A DNA stretch of 64,000 nucleotides, from positions 3,656,001 through 3,720,000 of the forward strand of contig CP029329.1 in assembly GCA_003129525.1 (NCBI GenBank), given 5' to 3'. Each line of letters opens with the position of its first letter. Within the stretch, counting starts at the first letter, position 1. This stretch comes from Clostridium beijerinckii. GTDB taxonomy: Bacteria; Bacillota; Clostridia; Clostridiales; Clostridiaceae. Below the pieces are notes generated by a model that saw nothing but the letters and a program-made list of their open reading frames with translations, ran no database searches and had not been told where the DNA came from. Shown here one piece after another: positions 1-7,336 of the stretch. The translations under genes and the position numbers were made by a program.

Positions 1-637
1 CAACACCTTCTCTAACATCGTCACAACCATAACATTTAACCTTAGCTCTAGCTCCTGCTGAGTAAGCTTTTTCTTTAACTACTGTAACTTCTCCAGTATA
101 GTAGTCAAATTTAGTTTGAACATATGTGAATCCATTAATTCTTGAGATTATGAATGCAGCATCTTTTCCAAGACCGTTTAATATAACTCTTAATGGTTCT
201 TTTCTTACTTTGTTAGCTTCTTCTGCTATTTTAATAGCACCTTCAGCAGCAGCAAAACTTTCATGTCCTGCTAAGAATGCGAAACATTTAGTTTCTTCTC
301 TTAAAAGCATAGCTCCTAAGTTTCCGTGTCCTAATCCAACTTTTCTGTCATCTGCAACAGAACCTGGAATACAAAATGCTTGTAATCCTTCTCCGATTGC
401 TTCAGAAGCATCAGCAGCTTTTTTGCAGCCCTTCTTTATAGCTATAGCAGCTCCTAAAACGTAAGCCCATCCAGCGTTTTCAAATGCAATTGCTTGAGTT
501 TCCTTAACAATTGTGTAAGGATCGATTCCTAGTTCTGCACAAACTGCCTTTGCATCTTCTAGAGTTTCCATTCCGTATTTCTTAAGTACTGGTGTGATTT
601 GGTCAATTCTTCTTTCATAACTTTCAAATATTGCCAT
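1..637 (-). CDS. GGGtGRT-family protein, C-terminus beyond window
   Basis: The ATG at 637 follows a GGAGG site with good spacing, and the frame stays open to the window edge, so about 212 N-terminal residues are visible. The sequence has many Gly/Ala-rich helices (GAAIAIKKGCKKAADASEA, GHGNLGAMLLREETKCFAF) and resembles the clostridial family annotated as GGGtGRT protein, whose biochemical role is unknown. It lies 26 bp downstream of the scaffold-like gene on the same strand, so the two are probably co-transcribed. A role in metal or iron-sulfur chemistry is inferred only from that neighbour. The family call is fairly secure; the function is not known. Confidence 0.75.
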   Translation of the reverse strand, partial: MAIFESYERRIDQITPVLKKYGMETLEDAKAVCAELGIDPYTIVKETQAIAFENAGWAYVLGAAIAIKKGCKKAADASEAIGEGLQAFCIPGSVADDRKVGLGHGNLGAMLLREETKCFAFLAGHESFAAAEGAIKIAEEANKVRKEPLRVILNGLGKDAAFIISRINGFTYVQTKFDYYTGEVTVVKEKAYSAGARAKVKCYGCDDVREGV

Positions 638-663
638 AATAAATTTTCCTCCTTTACAAATAA

Positions 664-1356
664 TTATTTATGTCTTGGATCCATTAATTCAGCAGCATCA
701 GCAACTCTTCCGTATTGTCCCTTAGCTTTTTCTAATGCTTCATTAGCATCCATACCCTTGCCTATGCTTTCCATCATTTTTCCTAAGTTAACAAACTTAT
801 ATCCAATGATTTCTTTATCTTCATCTATAGCGATGTCTGTAACATAGCCTTCAGCCATTTCTAAGTATCTAGGTCCTTTTGCAAGAGTTCCATACATAGT
901 ACCAACTTGAGATCTTAATCCCTTACCTAAATCTTCAAGACCTGCTCCGATAGGTAGTCCACCTTCTGAGAATGCAGTTTGAGTTCTTCCATAAACGATT
1001 TGTAAGAATAACTCTCTCATAGCTGTGTTTATAGCATCACAAACTAAGTCTGTGTTCAATGCTTCTAATATAGTCTTTCCTGGTAATATTTCTGAAGCCA
1101 TAGCAGCTGAATGAGTCATTCCTGAACATCCAATTGTTTCAACTAACGCCTCTTGGATAATACCTTCTTTAACGTTTAATGTTAATTTACAAGCTCCTTG
1201 TTGTGGTGCACACCAACCTATTCCGTGAGTTAAACCTGATATATCAGTAACTTCTTTAGATTGAACCCATTTTCCTTCTTCAGGAATTGGTGCTGATCCG
1301 TGATTAGGACCTTTAGCAAGTACACACATTTCTTCAACTTCTTTTGAATACATCAT
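664..1356 (-). CDS. Iron-sulfur cluster assembly scaffold-like (NifU/IscU-like) protein
   Basis: The frame opens further upstream, but the ATGATG at 1356 has an AGGGAGGAG site about 8 nt before it, so I start there (230 aa). The N-terminal half holds conserved cysteine motifs (GIGWCAPQQGACKL and TIGCSGMTHSAAM), as expected of a NifU/IscU-like scaffold fold. These would be candidate cluster ligands. The C-terminal part (GKGMDANEALEKAKGQYG) is not part of the short IscU fold. It probably forms a two-gene transcription unit with the GGGtGRT gene downstream. Cluster binding is inferred from the motifs only. Confidence 0.7.
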   Translation of the reverse strand: MMYSKEVEEMCVLAKGPNHGSAPIPEEGKWVQSKEVTDISGLTHGIGWCAPQQGACKLTLNVKEGIIQEALVETIGCSGMTHSAAMASEILPGKTILEALNTDLVCDAINTAMRELFLQIVYGRTQTAFSEGGLPIGAGLEDLGKGLRSQVGTMYGTLAKGPRYLEMAEGYVTDIAIDEDKEIIGYKFVNLGKMMESIGKGMDANEALEKAKGQYGRVADAAELMDPRHK

Positions 1357-1473
1357 ATATTTTTGCTCCTCCCTAATTAATAGATAATTACAACTATTAA
1401 ATCTTATCTCTAAGCTTTTTAATATTGTAGCTGGGCATAAAATAACCCGCTGGGGCATTTTTACCCTATTACT

Positions 1474-1502
1474 ATTTTAGCAAATCATTTCAATTGTCAC
1501 AA
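1474..1502 (-). promoter_or_regulatory. Candidate sigma-A promoter of the scaffold gene
   Basis: Minus strand: a TGTGAC -35 box and a TAAAAT -10 box separated by 17 bp. The predicted leader is about 110 nt and contains no obvious ORF. The rest of the 1357-1692 interval shows no gene. Confidence 0.4.
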
Positions 1503-1692
1503 CCTTTATTTAAAAATTTATGCTACAAATCTACAAAAATCTTTTATTAACATTAATTAGATGAAATATTGGCAAATATTTTACAATATATATTTATTCT
1601 AAAATGATTTTACTAAAATAATGAAATATATATAAAAATAGGTCTTGATTTATTTTCTTATACGTGGTAGAATAATTTTTGTCAGTTTATAT

Positions 1693-1778
1693 GCCGCTGT
1701 GATGGAATGGCAGACGTGGTGGACTCAAAATCCTCTGGTAGCGATACCGTGCCGGTTCGAGTCCGGCTAGCGGCACCA
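1693..1778 (+). tRNA. tRNA-Leu (anticodon CAA), CCA encoded
   Basis: The acceptor stem GCCGCTG/TAGCGGC, the D-loop motif, the anticodon loop CTCAAAA (anticodon CAA), the long variable arm typical of leucine tRNAs, the T-loop GGTTCGAGTCC and an encoded CCA are all visible. The tRNA is intact. Its 3' part is the integration site of the island to the right, because the same bases recur at 60954. Confidence 0.93.
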
Positions 1779-1830
1779 ATTATTTAAAGAAAAAGCTGTA
1801 TTACTTGGTTTTGATACCTTGTAGTACAGC
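1762..1830 (+). repeat. attL: tRNA-Leu 3' end plus terminator, repeated at 60954-61022
   Basis: The 32 bp starting TCCGGCTAGCGGCACCA are identical to 60954-60985. One mismatch follows, then 36 more identical bases. Beyond the core, imperfect similarity runs on for roughly 130 bp on both sides (to about 1960 and 61140). Integration at tRNA 3' ends is the normal behaviour of tyrosine-recombinase elements. Confidence 0.85.
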
Positions 1831-1837
1831 CTTTTTT
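1793..1837 (+). terminator. Terminator of tRNA-Leu
   Basis: GCTGTA...TACAGC stem followed by a T-run. The same hairpin recurs at 60985-61029. Confidence 0.75.
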
Positions 1838-2520
1838 GTATGTTTCCCACTTCTTTTCCCACTTCTACAATTAAATCTATTTTTATAGTTTATAGCTCTC
1901 CTAAAACCAGTTACAGTAAGGCTTGTAGCGTTTTGTAATAATATTGTAACTAATCCATATTATTTTAATATTTTCCTTCTGTAAATTAAATAAATTTGGA
2001 GATAATTGCAATTATTTTTTTACACTAATTATTAAAAATATACTGATGATAATTTTATTAATAAATTTCTTATAATATTTTTTAATTACTATGTTGCACT
2101 AAATTCATTATTATTTTTAATAAAAAATGATATTTGAATATGAATACAATCATCCAATTAAAAAAGTAATTTTCGAATCCTTTAGTTTTCTGATTTTATT
2201 TTAATGTTATATCTACCTCATAAGCCGAGCTTTGTATTCATATATAGATATATTATTGTACTCTGCAGCTATTAGTATAACTAACTTAAGGTAGATTTTA
2301 TAATTTACCACATCAAATTCTATTTTACTGATGGTTGGAAAAATATAGAAAGTTTCAGTTCTTCCAACCATTTCTTATATTATGTAATATCAATTCTTAT
2401 AATAACTTGTACTTGGTAATATTTAGACCTCAGAGGTTGTTGCTCTACTTAGGATGCTTGCTATCTATTTACCTGAGTACATCTGAGATACGAAGTGTTG
2501 AAGCTACAAATATATCACTT
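1838..2520. other. Intergenic, left end of the island
   Basis: AT-rich with no convincing gene. It holds a hairpin at 2330-2373 (ATGGTTGGAA/TTCCAACCAT) that may end the minus-strand defence operon. At about 2480-2515 it holds one of three dispersed copies of a short repeat, the others being at 37636 and 63720. Confidence 0.5.
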
Positions 2521-4059
2521 TTAATCATCTATTTCTGCAATTTCTTTTATATCTTTCAAAATTTCAAAAGTACTAATTATTTTTTCAGTATATGAATCAT
2601 CACAAATGTTTTCTATATGTTCAGGGAGTACACTTTCTCTAAACCTAGGAAATAGTGAAAGTTCTATATCTTCAAGCCTACTAATATAACTAACATAGTC
2701 ACTAGGACGAAAAATTCTTTGGGCTAAATAAAAATCAAACAGTTCACAAATTGTATCCCATTGGCTGCATTTTTCAAAATACTCTTTTTTTCTATATTTT
2801 ATAGGCTTTTCACAAAGCTCAACTTCTTTATACTCTGCTATTCCATTCTTCACAGAAACTATCACCTTTGAAATACTTTTTTCTTTACTGTACAAAAATG
2901 ATTCTTCTATGTAATTATATATATTTTTTATTTTTTTTAATTTAAACTCCTTATTATCAAGCGAAAGAATTTTATCTTCTAAATAATTTTCTTCATTATG
3001 TAGGATCTTCCAGAACTTTGGATTATCAGTTTTAATCATTCTTATTACATCATTAAATGTATCATCTAATTCAATATTATTAAACAATTCTAATCTATAT
3101 TCATTAACTTTTTCTTCAATTTCTTTAGAACATTTATTATAAAATTCATTGTACCTCTGCTTAAAGTTATTTTCTCCATCGTCATTATTATCATAATTAT
3201 TATCGTAATAGCTAATAGCTCTTTTTAAACTATCAAAATTGAATAATTCTTCATCATAAAATATGCCAGAAAATTCACCTTGATCATCCACCATAGGCAC
3301 TGCTTTACCTACTCTTGTTTTTTGCTTTTCTGCTTCCTCCATAAAAAAATCTTTTAAGCATATGTCCAAATATTTATCAATTTGTTCAAGCAGCGGATTC
3401 TCAAACTCCAAAAATTTACTATCATATTTATACTTATTTAAATATTTATTTATCTTATCTATATAAACATATGCTTCTTTATAAGATTCTTTGCATTGTT
3501 CATATTTTTTTGAAATTCTAATATCTAATTCTTTTAAAAATTTCATTTTATCAGATGATAAAAAATTTATAAATACTAATTTATTTTGTTTATTTTTAAT
3601 ATTTAATGATGTAATAATTTTAACTCTCTCGGTATTAGTTAATAATTCTTGAAATGAATCTCTCTTTAAATCTTTAAATATGTCATCTAAATCTTTATAT
3701 AAAAAATCTTTATCATCATTGTCTTGTGTAGATTTTTTAATCCAATACTCACATATTGTTTTTCTTAATAAAACTTGCAGATCATAGTATAATAAAATTG
3801 CATTTTCCTTTTCTATTTCCTCTTTTTCCATCCTTTTTTGAAATAATTCTAGGAGTATAGTAGCAAGCATTGTAAGTACTACCCCTATAATAGCCCCCAA
3901 TAGTGATGACACATAATCACCTATAGAGCCGTCTACATTATCAGTTGTTAATCCATATAAATTTAAAATCGGTCTAGCACATAAAAAAGTAACTATAGTT
4001 ACTACTAGTATTATTACAAATGATATTATCAGCAAGTTATTTCTATTATTTTTAATCAT
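2521..4059 (-). CDS. Two-TM membrane protein of unknown function, last gene of the defence operon
   Basis: 512 aa; start ATG with GGAG 7 nt upstream. Two hydrophobic segments (about residues 9-27 and 50-70) are followed by a charged helical stretch (ELFQKRMEKEEIEKEN) and a long, Lys/Glu/Asn-rich, mostly soluble domain. I do not recognise the family. A small membrane anchor with a large cytosolic domain is common among abortive-infection effectors, and its place at the end of an operon with Z1, Abi_C and type III restriction genes suggests a defence effector. That is inference from context only. The gap to the Z1 gene upstream is 41 bp. Confidence 0.6.
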   Translation of the reverse strand: MIKNNRNNLLIISFVIILVVTIVTFLCARPILNLYGLTTDNVDGSIGDYVSSLLGAIIGVVLTMLATILLELFQKRMEKEEIEKENAILLYYDLQVLLRKTICEYWIKKSTQDNDDKDFLYKDLDDIFKDLKRDSFQELLTNTERVKIITSLNIKNKQNKLVFINFLSSDKMKFLKELDIRISKKYEQCKESYKEAYVYIDKINKYLNKYKYDSKFLEFENPLLEQIDKYLDICLKDFFMEEAEKQKTRVGKAVPMVDDQGEFSGIFYDEELFNFDSLKRAISYYDNNYDNNDDGENNFKQRYNEFYNKCSKEIEEKVNEYRLELFNNIELDDTFNDVIRMIKTDNPKFWKILHNEENYLEDKILSLDNKEFKLKKIKNIYNYIEESFLYSKEKSISKVIVSVKNGIAEYKEVELCEKPIKYRKKEYFEKCSQWDTICELFDFYLAQRIFRPSDYVSYISRLEDIELSLFPRFRESVLPEHIENICDDSYTEKIISTFEILKDIKEIAEIDD

Positions 4060-4100
4060 ATATTCTCCACTTTCTATTTTAAAATTTTTGCATATAATTA

Positions 4101-6212
4101 TTATTTTTCACTAGCTGAATAAACAGCAGTATCAATATTTTCAGGGGCTACTAATACCGGCCAGTAAAATTCTCCACCTCTCCAACCATTTTTTTCAAGA
4201 CCATTTTGTTTCATCAGCATAAGAGTCGGCTCAGTTTGTGCCATTTCTTTTGCTTTCATTAAATCACGATCTCTATTGTATGGCATGTCTGAATAATATC
4301 TAGAGGTTTTTCTCAATTGACTTATATTTCTATTAGTTGCTGCAAATATATTTACATATTCATTGCTTAAATAATTTATTAGCGATAAAAATGTCTTTTC
4401 ATCTATTGCATTTTTACTTTCTAGTTCAATTGTCTTATAAATAGTATTTATAATCTTACCAGCATCTTCTTTACTAATTTTATACGTTCCCTCTATCTTT
4501 CCATTATTATTTTCCATAAGAATTTTATCTATATTTTCTATATCCTTTTTTATATAACTTTTGTAACCTGTTTGGAATCCTACAATTGTGGAAGTTTTAC
4601 CTGGTTTTAATACATGGGTATTGCTAATTCTTATTTTTTCTGGAGAACATGGAATTATTGTGCCTTTTTCATCTCTGCTTATAAATATAACTCCTTTGCC
4701 TAAATGTCCTTTTTCAAAGTCTTCTCTTAATTTTGAATCAAACTCATTAATCTTTGACATTCTATCGTATAAATCTGTAGTTGTATAAAGTCTTGTTACT
4801 GCTAAATCTTCTTTTTTCCTATATCCAAACATTCTTGAATGTTGAAGTACAGTGTCCTGCTGCATTTTTTGTGGTCTTCTTCCATAATAGAATCCTATTA
4901 GATTTGATATAGTGATACCTCTATCAAGAATTTGTCCACCTATGAACATATTTAAAGGAGTTCTTAACCTTAGTTGTCCATCTTCATCTAGCAATGCATT
5001 AATATCATTTTCTGAATTTACAATAGTTTTAGTAATCCATTGTTCTGATATTGATTTATACACCATTTTCTTTACTTCCGCTAAAGATGGTACTTCAAAA
5101 TTATAAGCATTTACTGATTCACTTAAAGTCTTATATCCTACTTGAATATATTCTTCTAATACATCACTATTCTTTACAGCTTCTTTTTCAAGCTGCTCCA
5201 TAAGTTCATTTATAATATCATTTTGCCTTTGATGTGATGATTTTGATATTTCTGTATGTATGATAAAACTAAACTTATTTTTATTTCCACGGGGTTTTCC
5301 ACCATTTTGAATTATTCTAATACATCCACCAATTATAAAATTAATTACAGCTGTTCTAAGACCTTCAACCTTTGGACTTTTAAAAATTTCTTCTTCCTTA
5401 AATCTTCTTCTATCACTATTTTTTATTATTTCAAGTTCGGTATCATCAATTGAATAGAATAAATATTTATTAAGAGGATTTTTTTCCTCATCAAAATAAT
5501 AATCTCCACCTATATACGCATCACCATATGGTACTAATACTGTAGTTGCTGGTTTAACAGGCTTTATATCCTTATCTCCACCTAAATTAATTGTTTCGGG
5601 CTGCAAATATAAAGAGTACGGAGTGGCAGTTACTTGAATAAATCTGCAAGTAAGTTCTAGTCTTAAATCATTAATTTGTGATGCAATCTTTCTTAAATCA
5701 AAAATTTCAGTATCTTTATTCATTTCATAGCCAATACTACAAAAATCAGCTTCATCATCAATTATCAAGCATTTTTTAGATTCATTTAAAGCATATGCTT
5801 TTATAAAATTCAAAAGCTTAGGCAAGTTATTATGCTCTTTCTTAACAACTAATATTAATTTTTTATCTAATTCAAATCTTGATAAATCTGTTGGAATGCA
5901 CATAATATCGAAGATATCAATTAAATCATCATCTCTAAATTCTGTAAATTCCTGTTTCATTCTTGCAGTAGTCTGCATGGCAAGTGCATTAGAGTTTTTT
6001 GTTAAAACAACTGCTAGGTCATAGCCATTATCAAAGGCTAAGGAAATAACACCTATAAATGATTTTGTTTTACCACTTTGTATTTTCCCCAACATCATAA
6101 GAGGCTTGTCCCTAATTTCGTCAAGTTTTTCTACTGCTTCAATTATGCATTTGCTTTGCTTTGAATCATATTCTTTCTTTTTAACTCCGAAGAATTCTCC
6201 ATCTAAATTCAT
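4101..6212 (-). CDS. Z1-domain superfamily ATPase/helicase-like protein
   Basis: 703 aa; AAGGAG 9 nt before the ATG. Visible motifs: Walker A GKIQSGKTK (43-50), Walker B DDEAD (152-156), TATP (195-198), a GGQILDRGIT motif and the signature QDTVLQHSRMFGYR. The last closely matches the DT(L)xQxxRxFGYR hallmark of Z1 proteins. Z1 proteins are SF2-like ATPases known from restriction and defence operons, for example with MORC, methylase and PLD genes. Here the gene is seventh of eight minus-strand genes and probably supplies a nucleic-acid-dependent ATPase. No nuclease motif was seen in it. Confidence 0.85.
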   Translation of the reverse strand: MNLDGEFFGVKKKEYDSKQSKCIIEAVEKLDEIRDKPLMMLGKIQSGKTKSFIGVISLAFDNGYDLAVVLTKNSNALAMQTTARMKQEFTEFRDDDLIDIFDIMCIPTDLSRFELDKKLILVVKKEHNNLPKLLNFIKAYALNESKKCLIIDDEADFCSIGYEMNKDTEIFDLRKIASQINDLRLELTCRFIQVTATPYSLYLQPETINLGGDKDIKPVKPATTVLVPYGDAYIGGDYYFDEEKNPLNKYLFYSIDDTELEIIKNSDRRRFKEEEIFKSPKVEGLRTAVINFIIGGCIRIIQNGGKPRGNKNKFSFIIHTEISKSSHQRQNDIINELMEQLEKEAVKNSDVLEEYIQVGYKTLSESVNAYNFEVPSLAEVKKMVYKSISEQWITKTIVNSENDINALLDEDGQLRLRTPLNMFIGGQILDRGITISNLIGFYYGRRPQKMQQDTVLQHSRMFGYRKKEDLAVTRLYTTTDLYDRMSKINEFDSKLREDFEKGHLGKGVIFISRDEKGTIIPCSPEKIRISNTHVLKPGKTSTIVGFQTGYKSYIKKDIENIDKILMENNNGKIEGTYKISKEDAGKIINTIYKTIELESKNAIDEKTFLSLINYLSNEYVNIFAATNRNISQLRKTSRYYSDMPYNRDRDLMKAKEMAQTEPTLMLMKQNGLEKNGWRGGEFYWPVLVAPENIDTAVYSASEK

Positions 6213-6288
6213 ATTAAAACTTCTCCTTAATGTAATTAACTATAATATAGGTTATAAATTAATTTTAAGATCAATTAGGGAAATTTCA

Positions 6289-7059
6289 CTATTTTTGATC
6301 TTTATATGCTTCCATAAAGAATTTAGCCAAAGTAACGCCTGCATTTACAGCTAATCTTGCATGATAATCTTTTAATCCACTATTATTTTTTAATTTTCCA
6401 TGACCAGTACCATAAGAATTTCTTAATTCAGTAATTCCTATTACAATCTGTCCTAAATTGTTCAATGTTTTCTTAACTGTATCGTTAGCTTTATTTGCAT
6501 TTACTACTTCATCTGGTATTAATTTCAAATGTTTTTGAGCTGCTTTTATTAACGCTGGCATATCTAAATCCTCTAGTTTATCAACTTTATTCTTTAAAAT
6601 AGTTTTTAAAACTGTTTCTATCATCTCTTTTGTTGTACCTAATGCTAATTCTGGATCTTCTTCTAGCGAGTCATATATACGTTTTAATTGCTTTGATACG
6701 TCAAATGAATCAGTATCTAGAGGGTTTTCTTCCAATAATTTATTTACTTCAATCTCATTATAAAGTTCATCATACAAATCTGTTCTTTTTACTTTTAGCC
6801 ATTTTTCTAGATTAATATATTCTGCTATCTTCAAAAGTTTTTTAGGATTTCGTCCTATTGTTTTTAGCACATCAATAATATTTTGTGTATAATCTGGGTC
6901 TCTCCAGTTTAAGCTTCTTATAAGTCTATTATGTCCTTCAATAGCATCTACTTCATCAATTTCATAAGCTAACTTTGTCCAATCACTAGCTTCAAATTTA
7001 GCATCAATTGCTAATGTAAGAGCATATATTAAACGATCCTTATTTTCAATATCCAACAT
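6289..7059 (-). CDS. Abortive-infection C-terminal (Abi_C) domain protein
   Basis: 256 aa; GAGGTG site 6 nt before the start. The C-terminal half (about 135-250) carries the Abi_C pattern: ETVLKTILK, a KAAQKHLKLIP helix, and the ITELRNSYGTGHGK motif. The N-terminal half is helical and unassigned. Abi_C domains occur in phage-exclusion proteins of the AbiJ type, where they are thought to act as nucleases (HEPN-like RNxxxxH; here RNSYGTGH). It lies between the PC4-like gene (37 bp) and Z1 (76 bp). It is a likely RNase-type effector of the operon, by inference. Confidence 0.78.
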   Translation of the reverse strand: MLDIENKDRLIYALTLAIDAKFEASDWTKLAYEIDEVDAIEGHNRLIRSLNWRDPDYTQNIIDVLKTIGRNPKKLLKIAEYINLEKWLKVKRTDLYDELYNEIEVNKLLEENPLDTDSFDVSKQLKRIYDSLEEDPELALGTTKEMIETVLKTILKNKVDKLEDLDMPALIKAAQKHLKLIPDEVVNANKANDTVKKTLNNLGQIVIGITELRNSYGTGHGKLKNNSGLKDYHARLAVNAGVTLAKFFMEAYKDQK

Positions 7060-7096
7060 ACCTACACCTCATTTTATAAAAATAGTTTATTATAGA

Positions 7097-7321
7097 TTAA
7101 TCTAAGTTAATTTTATTCAACATATCTCTAAGTTCCTTTAATTCTTCTACTGTAAGAGTAACACCCTTCCCCATCTTCTCATGTTCAGGTGCCCAATCTC
7201 TCAAATCATATTTAGCTTCTTTTCCGTTCCAACTAATTAAATTTAATTCTTTAGTCCACCCCTTTGCTGATTCTGATATAGCTCCTAGTTCTTTTTCTAT
7301 TTCAAATTTAATTTCTGCCAT
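7097..7321 (-). CDS. PC4/YdbC-like single-stranded DNA-binding protein
   Basis: 74 aa; AAGGAG upstream of the ATG. The sequence (WTKELNLISWNG, YDLRDWAPEHEKMGKGVTL) matches the short bacterial YdbC branch of the PC4 transcriptional coactivator fold, which binds ssDNA and RNA as a dimer. It starts 15 bp after the Res gene ends, in the same operon. It could coat single strands opened by the helicases encoded next to it. Confidence 0.8.
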   Translation of the reverse strand: MAEIKFEIEKELGAISESAKGWTKELNLISWNGKEAKYDLRDWAPEHEKMGKGVTLTVEELKELRDMLNKINLD

Positions 7322-7336
7322 AAAAATTTCTCCTTC

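Noticed and set aside
126..464. 112-codon plus-strand frame
   Set aside because: Antisense shadow of the GGGtGRT gene.
2335..2595. 86-codon plus-strand frame
   Set aside because: Covers a hairpin and the 3' end of the membrane-protein gene on the other strand; no ribosome binding site.
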